Assembly (NCBI RefSeq): GCF_019457615.1
Contig: NZ_CP080414.1
Coordinates: 928,501 to 992,500, forward strand
Length of the DNA: 64,000 bases
Source of the DNA: Shewanella zhangzhouensis
GTDB lineage: Bacteria > Pseudomonadota > Gammaproteobacteria > Enterobacterales > Shewanellaceae
Direction: 5' to 3'
Made by a program: the position numbers and the translations under genes. Under the pieces are notes generated by a model. It ran no database searches. It had not been told where the DNA came from and was given only the letters and a program-made list of their open reading frames with translations. Numbering within the stretch: the first letter of the stretch is position 1; every line of letters begins with the position of its first letter. Positions 35,908-45,508 of this stretch are shown in pieces.

Positions 35908-36238
35908 GGCAACTCCATTTGATGATTAGAGAAGGGGTTCGCTGATGCATCAATAGACACGGCGGCCGGTAAAAATCTTTCAGCCGCAGGGAAAAAGCGA
36001 ACGTTTGGCCTTCCCGGCAAAGCCTCGTTTTTTGCACAGGCTGCCCTTTTACAGGCCTTATGAGCCGGCAAAAAACCGGCCATTTAAGTGTTCTGAGCCT
36101 GACAAAAAGATATTTTTTTATCCTGGGCCCTGATGCTGGATTCTTGGGCGTATCTCTCGTATAACGTCGGCATCACAGCCCAGGTATTGGCTGTGGAGTC
36201 TTCCGCCTGAATCAGGTCTGCCCTCGCAGTGAGCCACT
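35908..36238. other. Intergenic region between the peroxidase gene and hflX
   Basis: No gene is supported. A small hairpin GCCGG / CCGGC lies at 36063-36079 and a T-run at 36113-36120. Both genes read outward from here, so their promoters must lie inside, but none is clear. Confidence 0.35.
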
Positions 36239-37570
36239 ATGCCCCCAATCCAGGAACAAGCCGCCACCCGTGCGCTGCTCATCTCCATCCATACCCCCAA
36301 CATAGGTGCCAAAGACGTGGAAAGCTCCCTTGCGGAGTTGGCCCGACTGGTGAGCACCCTTGGCTTTGCCGTACACGGAACAGAAACCCAAAGGCAGCAG
36401 TCCACCAAGCGCCTGTCGGTGCTTGGCACGGGCAAGCTGGAGCAGCTGGCCCGCATGACAGGCGCCTTGGACGAAGCAGACGATTCCCTCGCCAACATAG
36501 ATGAAGCCGGGCTGGAGGCCTTTTTGGCGGGCAGTCAGCGTCAGCATGCCAATGTGGTGGTGTTCGACTGCGATTTAAGCCCAATGCAGCTCAGAAACCT
36601 TGAGGATGCCCTTGGGGTTGAGGTGTTTGACCGCACAGGCATTATCATTGAGATTTTCAGTCGCCATGCCAGCAGTAAAACCGCGCGCTTGCAGGTAGAG
36701 CTGGCACGGCTCAATTATTTAACTCCCAGAGTACGCCGTGAGCATGGCGGTGATAGACAGCGCACCGGCGGCCGCAGCGTGGGGGAGAGCGCCATCGAGC
36801 TTGAACGCCGCGCTATCCGTGACAAGCAGGCGGAGCTGAGGCGTGACCTGAAAAAGGTGCAGGAGGTAATGCAGGAGCAAAAAAGCAGTCGTGCCGATAC
36901 GCCAACGGCAGCTCTGGTGGGTTACACCAACGCCGGTAAGTCCTCCCTGATGCGCGCGCTCACAGGCTCCGAGGTTCTGGTGGAAAACAAACTCTTCGCC
37001 ACCCTGGATACCACGGTAAGGGCACTCGCTCCCCAGACCCAGCCGCGAATTTTGATTTCAGACACTGTGGGTTTTATCAATAAGCTGCCCCATGACCTGG
37101 TGCCTGCGTTTCACTCCACCCTGGAAGAGGCCAAAGACGCCAGTTTGCTGCTCTATGTGGTGGACGCCAGTGATGTCGATTTTCGCAGCCAGCTTGCGGT
37201 GGTGCGCTCGGTGCTGGCACAAATCAATCTGGGTGGAAAAGACAGGCTGCTGCTTTTAAACAAGGTAGATTGCCTCTGCGAAGATGTGCGCTCGGCACTG
37301 GCGCAGGAATTCCCCGATGCGCTTCAAATCAGTGCCTTGGCTCCAGAGGATGTGTCACGGGTACATCAGGCCATACTCGATGCCATCACCAATCAGATGC
37401 TCAGTGCCTGCTTTAACATTCCCTACGCTGCCAGCGCTCTGATGGGCGACGTTCATGGCAGGATGCAGGTCATCGATGAGCAGTACCATGAGTCGGGCAT
37501 GCGCATCACGGTACGTGGCCGCAGTATGGATCTGGACAGACTCAACAAGCGCTTGCTGACTGGCTGCTAA
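36239..37570 (+). CDS. hflX: HflX family ribosome-associated GTPase
   Basis: Predicted 443-residue GTPase. The N-terminal HflX domain (about 10-190) includes FDRTGIIIEIFSRHASSKTARLQ-type text. A G domain (about 215-375) has G1 GYTNAGKSS, G3 DTVGFI and G4 NKVD. Family members split stalled or hibernating ribosomes after heat stress. In most gammaproteobacteria hflX follows hfq near hflKC; here it stands alone between a peroxidase and a helicase gene. This may therefore be an extra or relocated copy. The ribosome site is weak (CAGTGAG). Confidence 0.9.
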   Translation: MPPIQEQAATRALLISIHTPNIGAKDVESSLAELARLVSTLGFAVHGTETQRQQSTKRLSVLGTGKLEQLARMTGALDEADDSLANIDEAGLEAFLAGSQRQHANVVVFDCDLSPMQLRNLEDALGVEVFDRTGIIIEIFSRHASSKTARLQVELARLNYLTPRVRREHGGDRQRTGGRSVGESAIELERRAIRDKQAELRRDLKKVQEVMQEQKSSRADTPTAALVGYTNAGKSSLMRALTGSEVLVENKLFATLDTTVRALAPQTQPRILISDTVGFINKLPHDLVPAFHSTLEEAKDASLLLYVVDASDVDFRSQLAVVRSVLAQINLGGKDRLLLLNKVDCLCEDVRSALAQEFPDALQISALAPEDVSRVHQAILDAITNQMLSACFNIPYAASALMGDVHGRMQVIDEQYHESGMRITVRGRSMDLDRLNKRLLTGC

Positions 37571-37649
37571 TCTCTGTCACTGCAATAGGAAATGCCAGGT
37601 GATACAGACCGCTGAAAAGGTTACCTACAGCTAAACACTCCGGAAAAAC

Positions 37650-37677
37650 AAAAAGGGCAGCCTGTGCTGCCCTTTTT
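37650..37677. terminator. Bidirectional rho-independent terminator
   Basis: AAAAAGGGCAGC / GCTGCCCTTTTT with a four-base loop lies between the convergent hflX and dbpA genes. Confidence 0.9.
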
Positions 37678-37694
37678 CTATTTGCAAACCTGGC

Positions 37695-39098
37695 TTACTT
37701 CATCAGCCAGGCGCGGTACGACTTGCCTTTAATACGGCCGGAGGTGATTTTACCCAGGGCCTTCTTTGCCACCTTGCGGTCAACCGCCACATAGGCGCGG
37801 TAGTCTGTCACCAGAATTTTGCCCACCTGGCCGCCTTCGATGCCGTTTTGGCCGGTCAGGGCACCCAGGATATCGCCGGGGCGCAGCTTATCTTTTTTAC
37901 CGCCGTCGATTTGCAAGGTGATCATGGCTGGCGCCTTGGGCATGCTGCCAAGGAGGCTTGCTGAGGGCAGCGGCTCGCTTTGAATGTCGCGCTCCAGATA
38001 CTCTTCTAACAACGCTATCTTGTAGCCGTCTTTGTCATTAAAGAAGGTAAAGGCGGCGCCCTTGCTGCCCGCACGGCCGGTGCGGCCAATACGGTGAATG
38101 TGCACCTCTGTGTCGTGGGCCACGTGGTAGTTGAATACCGCATCGAGGGCATCGATATCCAAACCGCGGGCGGCCACGTCGGTGGCGACCAACACGCAGG
38201 CGCTCTTGTTGGCAAATTGCAGCAGGGTTTCGTCCCTGTCGCGCTGCTCAAGGTCGCCATGGAGCGCCAGTACGCTGAAACCTGCGGCCGTAAGATCATC
38301 GGCCACCTTCTGGGTTTCACGCTTGGTGTTACAGAACACCACGGCGCTCTCGGGTTTGTGCTCAATCAGCAACAATTGCAGCGCCTGCATGCGGGCAGCA
38401 TCGTCTTCCAGATGGAAGAAGTGCTGGGCAATGGTGCTCTTCTCGTGGGTGGTGGCCACTTTCACCATCACGGGGTTATACATCACCTGCTGGGCAATGG
38501 TTTGAATCTGTTCGGGGAAGGTGGCGCTGAACAGCAGGGTCTGGCGCTCCCTCGGGCTTCTGGCAATAATCGCATCCAGCTGCGGCTGAAAGCCCATTTC
38601 CAGCATGCGGTCGGCTTCATCGAGCACCAACATATTGAGATTGCTCAAATCGAGGCGATCGCGCTCCAGGTGATCAACAATCCGCCCCGGCGTCCCCACA
38701 ATGATGTGGGCGCCATGTTCCAGCGAGCCCACCTGTGGCCCCATGGGCACACCGCCGCAAAGGGTAAGCACTTTGACGTTGTGGATGCCACGGGCGAGGG
38801 TGCGGATCTCCTGGGCCACCTGATCGGCCAGCTCACGGGTAGGGCACAGCACCAGGGTTTGAATGCGAAAACGCTTCACATCCAGCTTGTTCAGTAAACC
38901 CAGACCAAAGGCAGCGGTTTTGCCTGAGCCGGTTTTGCCCTGACCAATCACATCCTCACCCGCCAGAATGGCCGGCAAACTCTGGGCCTGAATGGGCGTC
39001 ATCTCGTGGTAACCCATGGAGGACAGGTTCTCAAGCAGTTCGGTTTTAAGCTTAAGGGTGGAAAAAGCCAGTGAAGGCTGGGTATCTGAATTGCTCAA
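37695..39098 (-). CDS. dbpA: DbpA, DEAD-box RNA helicase acting on 23S rRNA
   Basis: Predicted 467-residue ATP-dependent RNA helicase. The Q motif (MTPIQAQSLP), Walker A (GKTGSGKT), DEAD (VLDEADRML), SAT (FSATFP) and motif VI (HRIGRTGRAG) are all present. The C-terminal 75 residues form the DbpA RNA-binding domain (KLRPGDILGALTG to GRIKGKSYRAWLM), which in E. coli directs the protein to hairpin 92 of 23S rRNA during large-subunit assembly. Length fits the family (E. coli 457). A single gene with a shared terminator downstream. Confidence 0.96.
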   Translation of the reverse strand: MSNSDTQPSLAFSTLKLKTELLENLSSMGYHEMTPIQAQSLPAILAGEDVIGQGKTGSGKTAAFGLGLLNKLDVKRFRIQTLVLCPTRELADQVAQEIRTLARGIHNVKVLTLCGGVPMGPQVGSLEHGAHIIVGTPGRIVDHLERDRLDLSNLNMLVLDEADRMLEMGFQPQLDAIIARSPRERQTLLFSATFPEQIQTIAQQVMYNPVMVKVATTHEKSTIAQHFFHLEDDAARMQALQLLLIEHKPESAVVFCNTKRETQKVADDLTAAGFSVLALHGDLEQRDRDETLLQFANKSACVLVATDVAARGLDIDALDAVFNYHVAHDTEVHIHRIGRTGRAGSKGAAFTFFNDKDGYKIALLEEYLERDIQSEPLPSASLLGSMPKAPAMITLQIDGGKKDKLRPGDILGALTGQNGIEGGQVGKILVTDYRAYVAVDRKVAKKALGKITSGRIKGKSYRAWLMK

Positions 39099-39535
39099 GG
39101 AAAGTATCCTGTGGTGGCTAACCGGGCGTTTGCCGGGTCACTGAAATGGCGTTCTGTACTGGTTATCGCTATCGGAGTGGGGCTGAGTGTGAATTGTTTG
39201 GGTGACATCTCTGTGCCAACCCCTTCCTTACCCAACCCCAAAGCGTGGCTATTGTAGCAACAAAGCGCCACATTTGCCTCAAGACTGAATAGCGGGGTAA
39301 AGCAGGTGTGGGCAGAGTGCTTAAGCACATCTTTTTCAATGTGGCTCTTAATGCGGCTCAATGCCGCTCGCTCTGCCAGTAAGGGAAAGGCTTGCCTTGC
39401 GTGAGGGATTAGAGCTGTAACTTTCGCTTATTGGCTTGATTTGTGCATTGTTTCAGGACATATGCCCCATGGCCAAACTTTTGGCAATGGGGCCAACGAC
39501 TGGAATTGCTGAACTCTGACAAGGAGGTTTAGACC
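39099..39535. other. Intergenic region upstream of dbpA and the GSCFA gene
   Basis: No gene is supported. A hairpin lies at 39465-39492 (CCCCAT-x-GCCAAA / TTTGGC-x-ATGGGG). It has no T-run and sits just ahead of the GSCFA gene, so it may be a leader structure rather than a terminator. Confidence 0.35.
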
Positions 39536-41251
39536 ATGGCACTTGCACTACCCTATGATTCTTCCCGTGATGAGATTTTCTGGCGAACCGCTGTTGCCAA
39601 CATTCGTACGGGGCTTGAAAACTTCAACATGCTCACGCCAAAGTTCAACATTGAACCTCACCATCGGATTTCATCGGCAGGTTCCTGTTTTGCTCAGCAT
39701 ATAGGTAACTGGTTGACGCAAAATAATTATTCTTATAACAGAAGCCAGCTAAACCTCGATGAAGTATCGAGCTTTGCGTTTGGCAATATTTACACCCCCC
39801 GCTCTTTGCTGCAGTGGTTTGTTTGTTCCGATGAAGAATTATCGCAGCACAGCGTGCACTTTGAGGCACAGTCCAGCCGCTACTATGATTTGTTATTACC
39901 AAGAGCTGCCGAAACGGGCTATCAATCACTGGATGAGTTACTGGCGTTCAGGACGTTGGCGATGGAGGAAACCCGAGCTCAGTTGGCACAAAGTGAATCT
40001 TTTATTTTTACCCTTGGACTGATTGAGGCCTGGATCGATTGCAACGGCATTAGCTATCCAAGTTGCCCCGGGGTGAGGTTTGGTGAGTATGATCCTGAAA
40101 AATATCAGCTTAAGGTATTTAATTATCAGGAAATATTTTCTGATCTTAGTGAGCTTTTCCAGCAAATCAAAGCTGTAAACCCCGACATACGTTTTGTGCT
40201 GACGGTATCACCTGTCCCTTTGACGGCCACAGCCACTGATGACCACGTGTTGGTGGCCAACGGCTATTCCAAATCGGTCCTGCGGGCTGTTGCGGGGGAA
40301 TTTTGCCAAGGGCGGGATGATGTTAGCTACTTCCCCTCGTTTGAACTTATCACCACCCCCTTACCGGAAGACTTTCGCTATCTGGAAAATCGGCGCACTG
40401 TATCTGAGAAAGGCGTTGGCTATGTGATGCGGCATTGGGCTGAATCCTTAAATGGTAAACAAACACCAGAAGCAAGCCACATTGAAGCGGCATGCGATGA
40501 TGAAATGCTGGATGCCATTAAGAAGGACACATCTAGTGATCTGGGCACACTGCTGACCCTCATAGGTGATAGCCATTTTGGCAAGTTGGCCAAGTCTTTT
40601 GAGCGGCTTGGTCAGTCCTGTTGTGGTGGCATGGTGATGAATGGTTCCGGATTCGCTCAGCATAAATTCACCTTGACCAGAGATGCGGACATCATGGTGC
40701 CATTAGAAAGCGCAGAATCCCGGCGCCTATGGCAGCCCATAGTTAACAACCTCGACAGCTTATGTAAGGCTCAACGTCAGTCGGAGTCCTGGGTATTGAC
40801 CAATATTGGGCTGCAAACCCATCAGACTGTGTCCACGTTTGTGCAGTGGATGAAAGCTGAGCGCCCAGACAGGTTGAATCAGATTGGAATGGAAGACTAT
40901 GTGGAGTTTTTCGATGCAAAAATGCGAGACCAAATGACTATAGTGTTTCGCCTAAAGGAACAGGGACATAGGATACTGGTGATTTCAGATACCCCATTCT
41001 GGCAGTGCTTTGACGAGTCCAAGGGAGTGGCACCCTTAATGATGGCCTACATGGATGCGATGGAATATGTGTGGCAGCAGATGGGTGTTGAGTTCTTTCA
41101 TGCGGCACGTATTTTTAATGAAGAGATAAGCGATCCAATGCCTTACGCTTCAACTTTGGTTTATTCCGATGGTAGTCCGGATTACTTCCATGGTGGGGAC
41201 TCTTATTACGATTGGCTCGCCGGGAAATTATTGCCTTTGCTGAAAGCCTGA
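39536..41251 (+). CDS. GSCFA domain protein with a second SGNH-like half
   Basis: Predicted 571-residue soluble protein with no signal peptide. The first half is a GSCFA domain (about 40-310) named for its GSCFA motif, here at residues 49-53, with FTLGLIEAWID and the VLTVSPVPLTAT segment. GSCFA belongs to the SGNH/GDSL hydrolase clan. The second half begins with another GDSL-like block, LIGDSH (342-347). It ends in a DxxH pair, D549 and H552 in SPDYFHGGD, the expected catalytic positions of an SGNH hydrolase. The gene therefore seems to fuse two hydrolase-type domains. AAGGAGG before the ATG is a strong ribosome site. Substrate unknown; carbohydrate esters are the usual targets of relatives. 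Confidence 0.85.
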   Translation: MALALPYDSSRDEIFWRTAVANIRTGLENFNMLTPKFNIEPHHRISSAGSCFAQHIGNWLTQNNYSYNRSQLNLDEVSSFAFGNIYTPRSLLQWFVCSDEELSQHSVHFEAQSSRYYDLLLPRAAETGYQSLDELLAFRTLAMEETRAQLAQSESFIFTLGLIEAWIDCNGISYPSCPGVRFGEYDPEKYQLKVFNYQEIFSDLSELFQQIKAVNPDIRFVLTVSPVPLTATATDDHVLVANGYSKSVLRAVAGEFCQGRDDVSYFPSFELITTPLPEDFRYLENRRTVSEKGVGYVMRHWAESLNGKQTPEASHIEAACDDEMLDAIKKDTSSDLGTLLTLIGDSHFGKLAKSFERLGQSCCGGMVMNGSGFAQHKFTLTRDADIMVPLESAESRRLWQPIVNNLDSLCKAQRQSESWVLTNIGLQTHQTVSTFVQWMKAERPDRLNQIGMEDYVEFFDAKMRDQMTIVFRLKEQGHRILVISDTPFWQCFDESKGVAPLMMAYMDAMEYVWQQMGVEFFHAARIFNEEISDPMPYASTLVYSDGSPDYFHGGDSYYDWLAGKLLPLLKA

Positions 41252-41543
41252 CGTATCTGGTGATTTTCAATAATAGGCACTGTTGTTTAATATGGTTTTT
41301 ATTAATTTAAACAGGGGATAGGCCTTTTGAAAGGTCGTGATGTGAGGCGCGGATAGGGCGGCGGGCAAGGCCGCTCCTTCGTTTCGGCTTTCCATAGAGA
41401 GGGGCACATGGCATCCCAAGTGCCACCGACACCGCAGTATCGAAGTTGAACATCCTTCGCTTGGCGAATACTGACGTAGTAAATCCTGCCCGGCTTAGTG
41501 AGTATCGGGGCATCCATCAACTACCGCAGCGAATGGCAGTGCC
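41252..41543. other. Non-coding stretch between the GSCFA and sulP genes
   Basis: The first 60 bases are AT-rich, then about 200 bases are GC-rich. Two overlapping open frames of about 70 codons on the minus strand have no ribosome site and odd composition, so I do not call them genes. The GC-rich part may be a dispersed intergenic repeat, but only one copy lies in this window. Confidence 0.35.
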
Positions 41544-41561
41544 TCAGAGTGAGGCACTGCC
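41535..41561 (-). other. Perfect hairpin across the sulP stop codon
   Basis: GGCAGTGCCTCA / TGAGGCACTGCC, a 12-base perfect stem with a three-base loop, contains the stop codon of the SulP gene. There is no T-run, so it is more likely an mRNA 3'-end stabiliser than an intrinsic terminator. Confidence 0.6.
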
Positions 41562-43259
41562 GGATGTCGTCTTGCCCACTGCCGCACCGCTGGCGGCCTT
41601 GGCGTTAAGTTCGTCCACTTCAATGCCCAGCGAGGCGGCGAGGCTTGAAAGCGCATCGGCACGGCTGTGGAAAATGGGCAGATCGCTGTGGTGGTCGATG
41701 AAGTTGGCTTCCCAGCTGTATTTGCGCGGCACCACCAGATACACATTGCAGCCACAGTCCTTGGCGTCCAGCAGTACGTTTTCGATGGCAAGGCCGGTGG
41801 TGGAGTCCATGTAGGGCACCCGGCATAAATCCAGCACCAGGGTCTCGGCAGATTTCACAGCAATGGATTCGCGCTGCAGAGTCTTGGCAACGCCGAAAAT
41901 CATAGGGCCGCTCAGGCTCAAAAGCAGGGTATTGGACTTCTCGTTGATGGCATCCAACATGCGCTTTTCGTTGGGGCGCATGTCGGAGGCTTCACCCGAG
42001 TCGTTGATGGCGTTGATGTTGCGCTCCTGCAACTGTGACAGGCGGTCGATGGTGATAAGGTTGGCGATAAACATGCCCACACCCACGGCCACAATCAAAT
42101 CCACAAACACGGTGAGCACCATGACCACATACATGGTCATGGCTGCCGAGCGCGACAATTGGTGGGCACGCTTTACAAAGGCCCAGTCGAGAATATTCAA
42201 ACCAACCTTAAAGGCAATGGCCGCCAGCACCGCCATGGGGATGTATTCCACTATTCCCGCGGCGAGGGAAAACACGATAAGCAGGGTCAGTACCCGCACC
42301 ACGCCGGAGAGGGCGCTGCTGGCACCGGCCTGAATGTTGACCACAGTGCCCATGGTGGAGCCGGCGCCGGGCAGGCCGCCGCACAGGCCCGAGGCGATAT
42401 TGCCAAGGCCCTGACCAATCAGTTCTTTGTTGGAGTTGTGCTCAACCCGGGTGAGGCGGTCGGCAATCACGGCGGTAATCAGTGAGTCGATACAGCCAAG
42501 GGCGCCCAGCATCACGGCGCTGATGAGCATGTGGGTCAACTCACCGTAGGTAAAGGTGGGGATAATCAGCGATGGCAGACCAATGTTGATTTCACCGATA
42601 CGCCGCACATCCTCTATGTCCAGCAGCAACACCGAGGCGAGGGTACAAAACACCAGCGCCAGCAGTTGGGGTGGCAAGCGCATCTTGATGAGTTTGGGCA
42701 CAATTTGCATCAGCGCCAGCGCCGAAAGCGCCAGCACCAGCTCCTGCCATTTGATATTGCCGATAAGCGTTGGCAGGGCTTCGATAACCCCCACTGCGCC
42801 GCCGGAGATGCCGGCAACCCCCACCAGATTGGGCAGCTGCAGGATGATGAGCAGCACACCAATACCCGACATAAAGCCGGAAATCACACTGTACGGCATC
42901 AGGGTAATGTAGCGGCCGAACTTGAGCGCGCCGAGGATAATCTGAACCAGACCCGCCAGCATCACCACGGTAAAGGCCATGGCCAGCCCCTTGTCGGGAT
43001 GAGTGGCGGTGAAGCTGGCAATCACCGCAGTGGTGACCACAGTCATGGGGCCCGTGGGCTCAGAAATCAGGGTGCGGGTGCCACCAAAGAGGGCGGCAAA
43101 CAGGCCCACCAGCAGGGCACCGTAAATACCGGCCTGGGCGCCGGCGCCGGAGGCCACACCGAAGGCCAGTGCCAGGGGCAGCGACACTATGGCTGCGGTT
43201 ACCCCACCCATGAGATCGCTGGTGCGGGATTTGCTGTCAAAGGCGTTGAATATCGGCAC
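41544..43259 (-). CDS. SulP family anion transporter with STAS domain
   Basis: Predicted 571-residue inner-membrane protein. The SulP core (about 15-395) has the family text SEPTGPMTVVTTAVIA, LMPYSVISGFMSGIG and IGQGLGNIASGLCGGLPGAGSTMGT. The cytoplasmic STAS domain (about 445-550) has LSGPMIFGVAKTL and VPYMDSTTGLAIE. Bacterial members carry bicarbonate, sulfate or dicarboxylates; the sequence alone does not decide between them. The start is a GTG at 43259 with AAGGA upstream. The last codons lie inside a perfect hairpin. A single gene. Confidence 0.92.
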   Translation of the reverse strand: MPIFNAFDSKSRTSDLMGGVTAAIVSLPLALAFGVASGAGAQAGIYGALLVGLFAALFGGTRTLISEPTGPMTVVTTAVIASFTATHPDKGLAMAFTVVMLAGLVQIILGALKFGRYITLMPYSVISGFMSGIGVLLIILQLPNLVGVAGISGGAVGVIEALPTLIGNIKWQELVLALSALALMQIVPKLIKMRLPPQLLALVFCTLASVLLLDIEDVRRIGEINIGLPSLIIPTFTYGELTHMLISAVMLGALGCIDSLITAVIADRLTRVEHNSNKELIGQGLGNIASGLCGGLPGAGSTMGTVVNIQAGASSALSGVVRVLTLLIVFSLAAGIVEYIPMAVLAAIAFKVGLNILDWAFVKRAHQLSRSAAMTMYVVMVLTVFVDLIVAVGVGMFIANLITIDRLSQLQERNINAINDSGEASDMRPNEKRMLDAINEKSNTLLLSLSGPMIFGVAKTLQRESIAVKSAETLVLDLCRVPYMDSTTGLAIENVLLDAKDCGCNVYLVVPRKYSWEANFIDHHSDLPIFHSRADALSSLAASLGIEVDELNAKAASGAAVGKTTSGSASL

Positions 43260-43400
43260 GCTGGCTGTCCTTCAAAATGCGGCTGTGATCTTGGTCACGG
43301 AGTTTATAGGGATAGTCGGGCTTAGCCAAGGCGCAATCTTGCTGGTCGTACTAGGTTGAAAGAACAATGAGATCGCTCTGTCGAACACTTGAACGCCAGC

Positions 43401-43426
43401 TAAAAAATAGCCCCGCAATGCGGGGC
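43401..43426 (-). terminator. Rho-independent terminator of the S9 peptidase gene
   Basis: On the minus strand GCCCCGCA / TGCGGGGC is followed by TATTTTTTA, about 16 bases beyond the stop codon. Confidence 0.88.
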
Positions 43427-43441
43427 CGTTGGCTGGGATAA

Positions 43442-45508
43442 TCAGCGTGCGCCCGGCTCGGCGAAGCGGGTCATCCAGTCTTTGACTTCGTTGTACCAAT
43501 AAATGGAATTATTGGGTTTGAGGATCCAATGGTTCTCGTCGGGGAAGTAAATCATCCGCGACTCTATGCCCTTGGTTTGCAGGGTGCGGAACAGCTCAAA
43601 GCCCTGACCCACAGGTACGCGGTAGTCCAGCTGACCGTGAATAACCAGAGTCGGGGTGTTGAACTTGTCGGCGTGATAGTGGGGCGAGATAGTTTTGTAG
43701 ATCTCGGGGCTTTCCCAAAAGCCGCCGAAGCGGGTGCTGTGCACGGCAAAGTCGGCTGCCATTTGCGAGTACATGTTATACACGGCAGCATGAATGAGCA
43801 GCGCCTTGAACGGATGCTCTGTGCCCAGCAGTATCGAGGTCAGGTAGCCGCCGTAGCTCGCACCACCGGCCACCATGCGCTCGGTATCAATCCAGGTCTG
43901 GGCCTCAAAGTATTTGGTTGCGGCCTGAATATCCGCCAGCGGCTTGGTGCGCCAGTCAGGGTTGATGGCATCGGCAAACTCCTGCCCAAAACCGCTGGAA
44001 CCATGGAAGTTTGGCCATGCGGTGACATAACCCCAGGAGGAGAAGGTCTGGGCGTTCCAGCGGTAGCTGAACGAGTCGCCAATGGCATTGTGCGGACCGC
44101 CGTGAATAAGCAGGAACAGCGGGTATTTCTTGCTCTTGTCAAAACCCGGTGGGTAGTGCACCCACATCTGGATGTCTTTGCCGTCTGCGCCCTTGTAGGT
44201 CACCGACTCGTAGTGGCCAAGATCAGTTTGCCTCAGCAGTTCATCGTTGAACGTGTCCAGACGGGTGGTTTTGCCGCTCTTTACATCCACAGTCACCAGG
44301 CGTGGGGGATAGAGGAAGCTGTCATTGGTGGCAACCAGGGTGTTTTTGTCGGCAACGGCCGGGGCACCAAAGCTGGTGGCCTTGGTGATGGCCCTGGGTT
44401 TGCCGGTTTTGGCATCGATTTGATACAGGCGCTGGGTGGCGGCGTCATCGATGTTGCTGAACAGGCTCTTGCCATCCTTGCTCCACACGAAACTGCCCAG
44501 GGAACGATCCCAGCCATCGGTAAGGGATTTAAGCTTCTTGCTGTCCATGTCATACAGCATCAACCGCGACGTATCGGCATAAAAGCCCTGAATATGCTGG
44601 CGACTGAAGGCGAGGGTGTCGCCATCTGGGCTGAAGCTAGGGCTGTCATCCGGCGCCTTGTTGTCCGGCGTCAGGTTGTCGGCCTGATTGCCGCCGATGC
44701 GGGCGAGGAAGAGGTCGATATTGGGGTCAACCTGATTGTCCCAGCCGTTTGAGGTGAAGGCGATATACTGCTCGTTGGCATCGATATCGTAGTCACCTGA
44801 ACTTTGGCTTGAGCGTGGCAGCTCGCGGCCAAGGGGTTGGGTGATGGCTTCTACTTCGCCGCCGCTGGCGGCAATACGGAATACATGGGCCTGACGGTTT
44901 TCATCAATCCAGTGGTCGAACTGGGAATAGGGCAGGGCATTCCACTGACGGGCCGACAGCTTCTTGTCTTTGTCGGCCTTGAGTTGCTCGGCCATCTCAT
45001 CCCAGCTCTTTTGCGGCCACACATTGGCGATAAAGTAGAGATGCTTGCCGACCCACTTGATGCCATACACACCTGTGGGCACCTCGGTCAGGCGCTGTGC
45101 TTCCCCCGGGCCTGTCATCGGCAGCAGGTAAATCTGACCGGCATCGTCTTTATCGCGCTTGCTGACAAAGGCGAGTGTGCTGCTGTCGGGGGAGAATACG
45201 GGCTCACTGGCGCCGAGGCCTTCGGCGGTGATGGGGCGCTGCTTGTTGCCGTTGCGGTCAAACAGCCACAGACGGGTGTAACCCTTGTCTTCTTTAACAT
45301 CGAAACGGGTGACCGGCGCTATGATGTACTGGCCGTTGGGTGACACCACAGGCGAGCCGACTCGCTCGAGTTGCCACAGGCGCTCGACGCTGAGCAGCCG
45401 CTCGGAGGTGCTTGCAACTGTTTTGGTTGCAGTAGTGCTAGTGTCGTCAGCCGCGTTTGACAGCAGCGGAAACAGACAGAGCGCTGTTATTAAATGGATC
45501 TTGTTCAT
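43442..45508 (-). CDS. S9 family peptidase (acylaminoacyl/dipeptidyl peptidase type), exported
   Basis: Predicted 688-residue serine peptidase. A signal peptide (1-20) precedes a beta-propeller of WD40/PD40-like repeats (about 45-420) with blades such as SPDSSTLAFVSKRD and SFSPDGDTLAFSRQ. The alpha/beta-hydrolase domain (about 440-688) has the nucleophile S551 in GGASYGGYL, acid D628 in GQLDYRVP and H660 in DENHWI. The family removes short peptides from oligopeptide N-termini. Periplasmic location suggests use of imported peptides as nutrients. A single gene with its own terminator. Confidence 0.94.
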   Translation of the reverse strand: MNKIHLITALCLFPLLSNAADDTSTTATKTVASTSERLLSVERLWQLERVGSPVVSPNGQYIIAPVTRFDVKEDKGYTRLWLFDRNGNKQRPITAEGLGASEPVFSPDSSTLAFVSKRDKDDAGQIYLLPMTGPGEAQRLTEVPTGVYGIKWVGKHLYFIANVWPQKSWDEMAEQLKADKDKKLSARQWNALPYSQFDHWIDENRQAHVFRIAASGGEVEAITQPLGRELPRSSQSSGDYDIDANEQYIAFTSNGWDNQVDPNIDLFLARIGGNQADNLTPDNKAPDDSPSFSPDGDTLAFSRQHIQGFYADTSRLMLYDMDSKKLKSLTDGWDRSLGSFVWSKDGKSLFSNIDDAATQRLYQIDAKTGKPRAITKATSFGAPAVADKNTLVATNDSFLYPPRLVTVDVKSGKTTRLDTFNDELLRQTDLGHYESVTYKGADGKDIQMWVHYPPGFDKSKKYPLFLLIHGGPHNAIGDSFSYRWNAQTFSSWGYVTAWPNFHGSSGFGQEFADAINPDWRTKPLADIQAATKYFEAQTWIDTERMVAGGASYGGYLTSILLGTEHPFKALLIHAAVYNMYSQMAADFAVHSTRFGGFWESPEIYKTISPHYHADKFNTPTLVIHGQLDYRVPVGQGFELFRTLQTKGIESRMIYFPDENHWILKPNNSIYWYNEVKDWMTRFAEPGAR

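Noticed and set aside
41302..41520. Two overlapping open frames of about 70 codons on the minus strand
   Set aside because: They have no ribosome site and an unprotein-like composition rich in Arg, Pro and Cys; they probably reflect a GC-rich non-coding block.
43529..44752. A 407-codon open frame on the plus strand
   Set aside because: It is antisense to the S9 peptidase gene and shows no recognisable domain.
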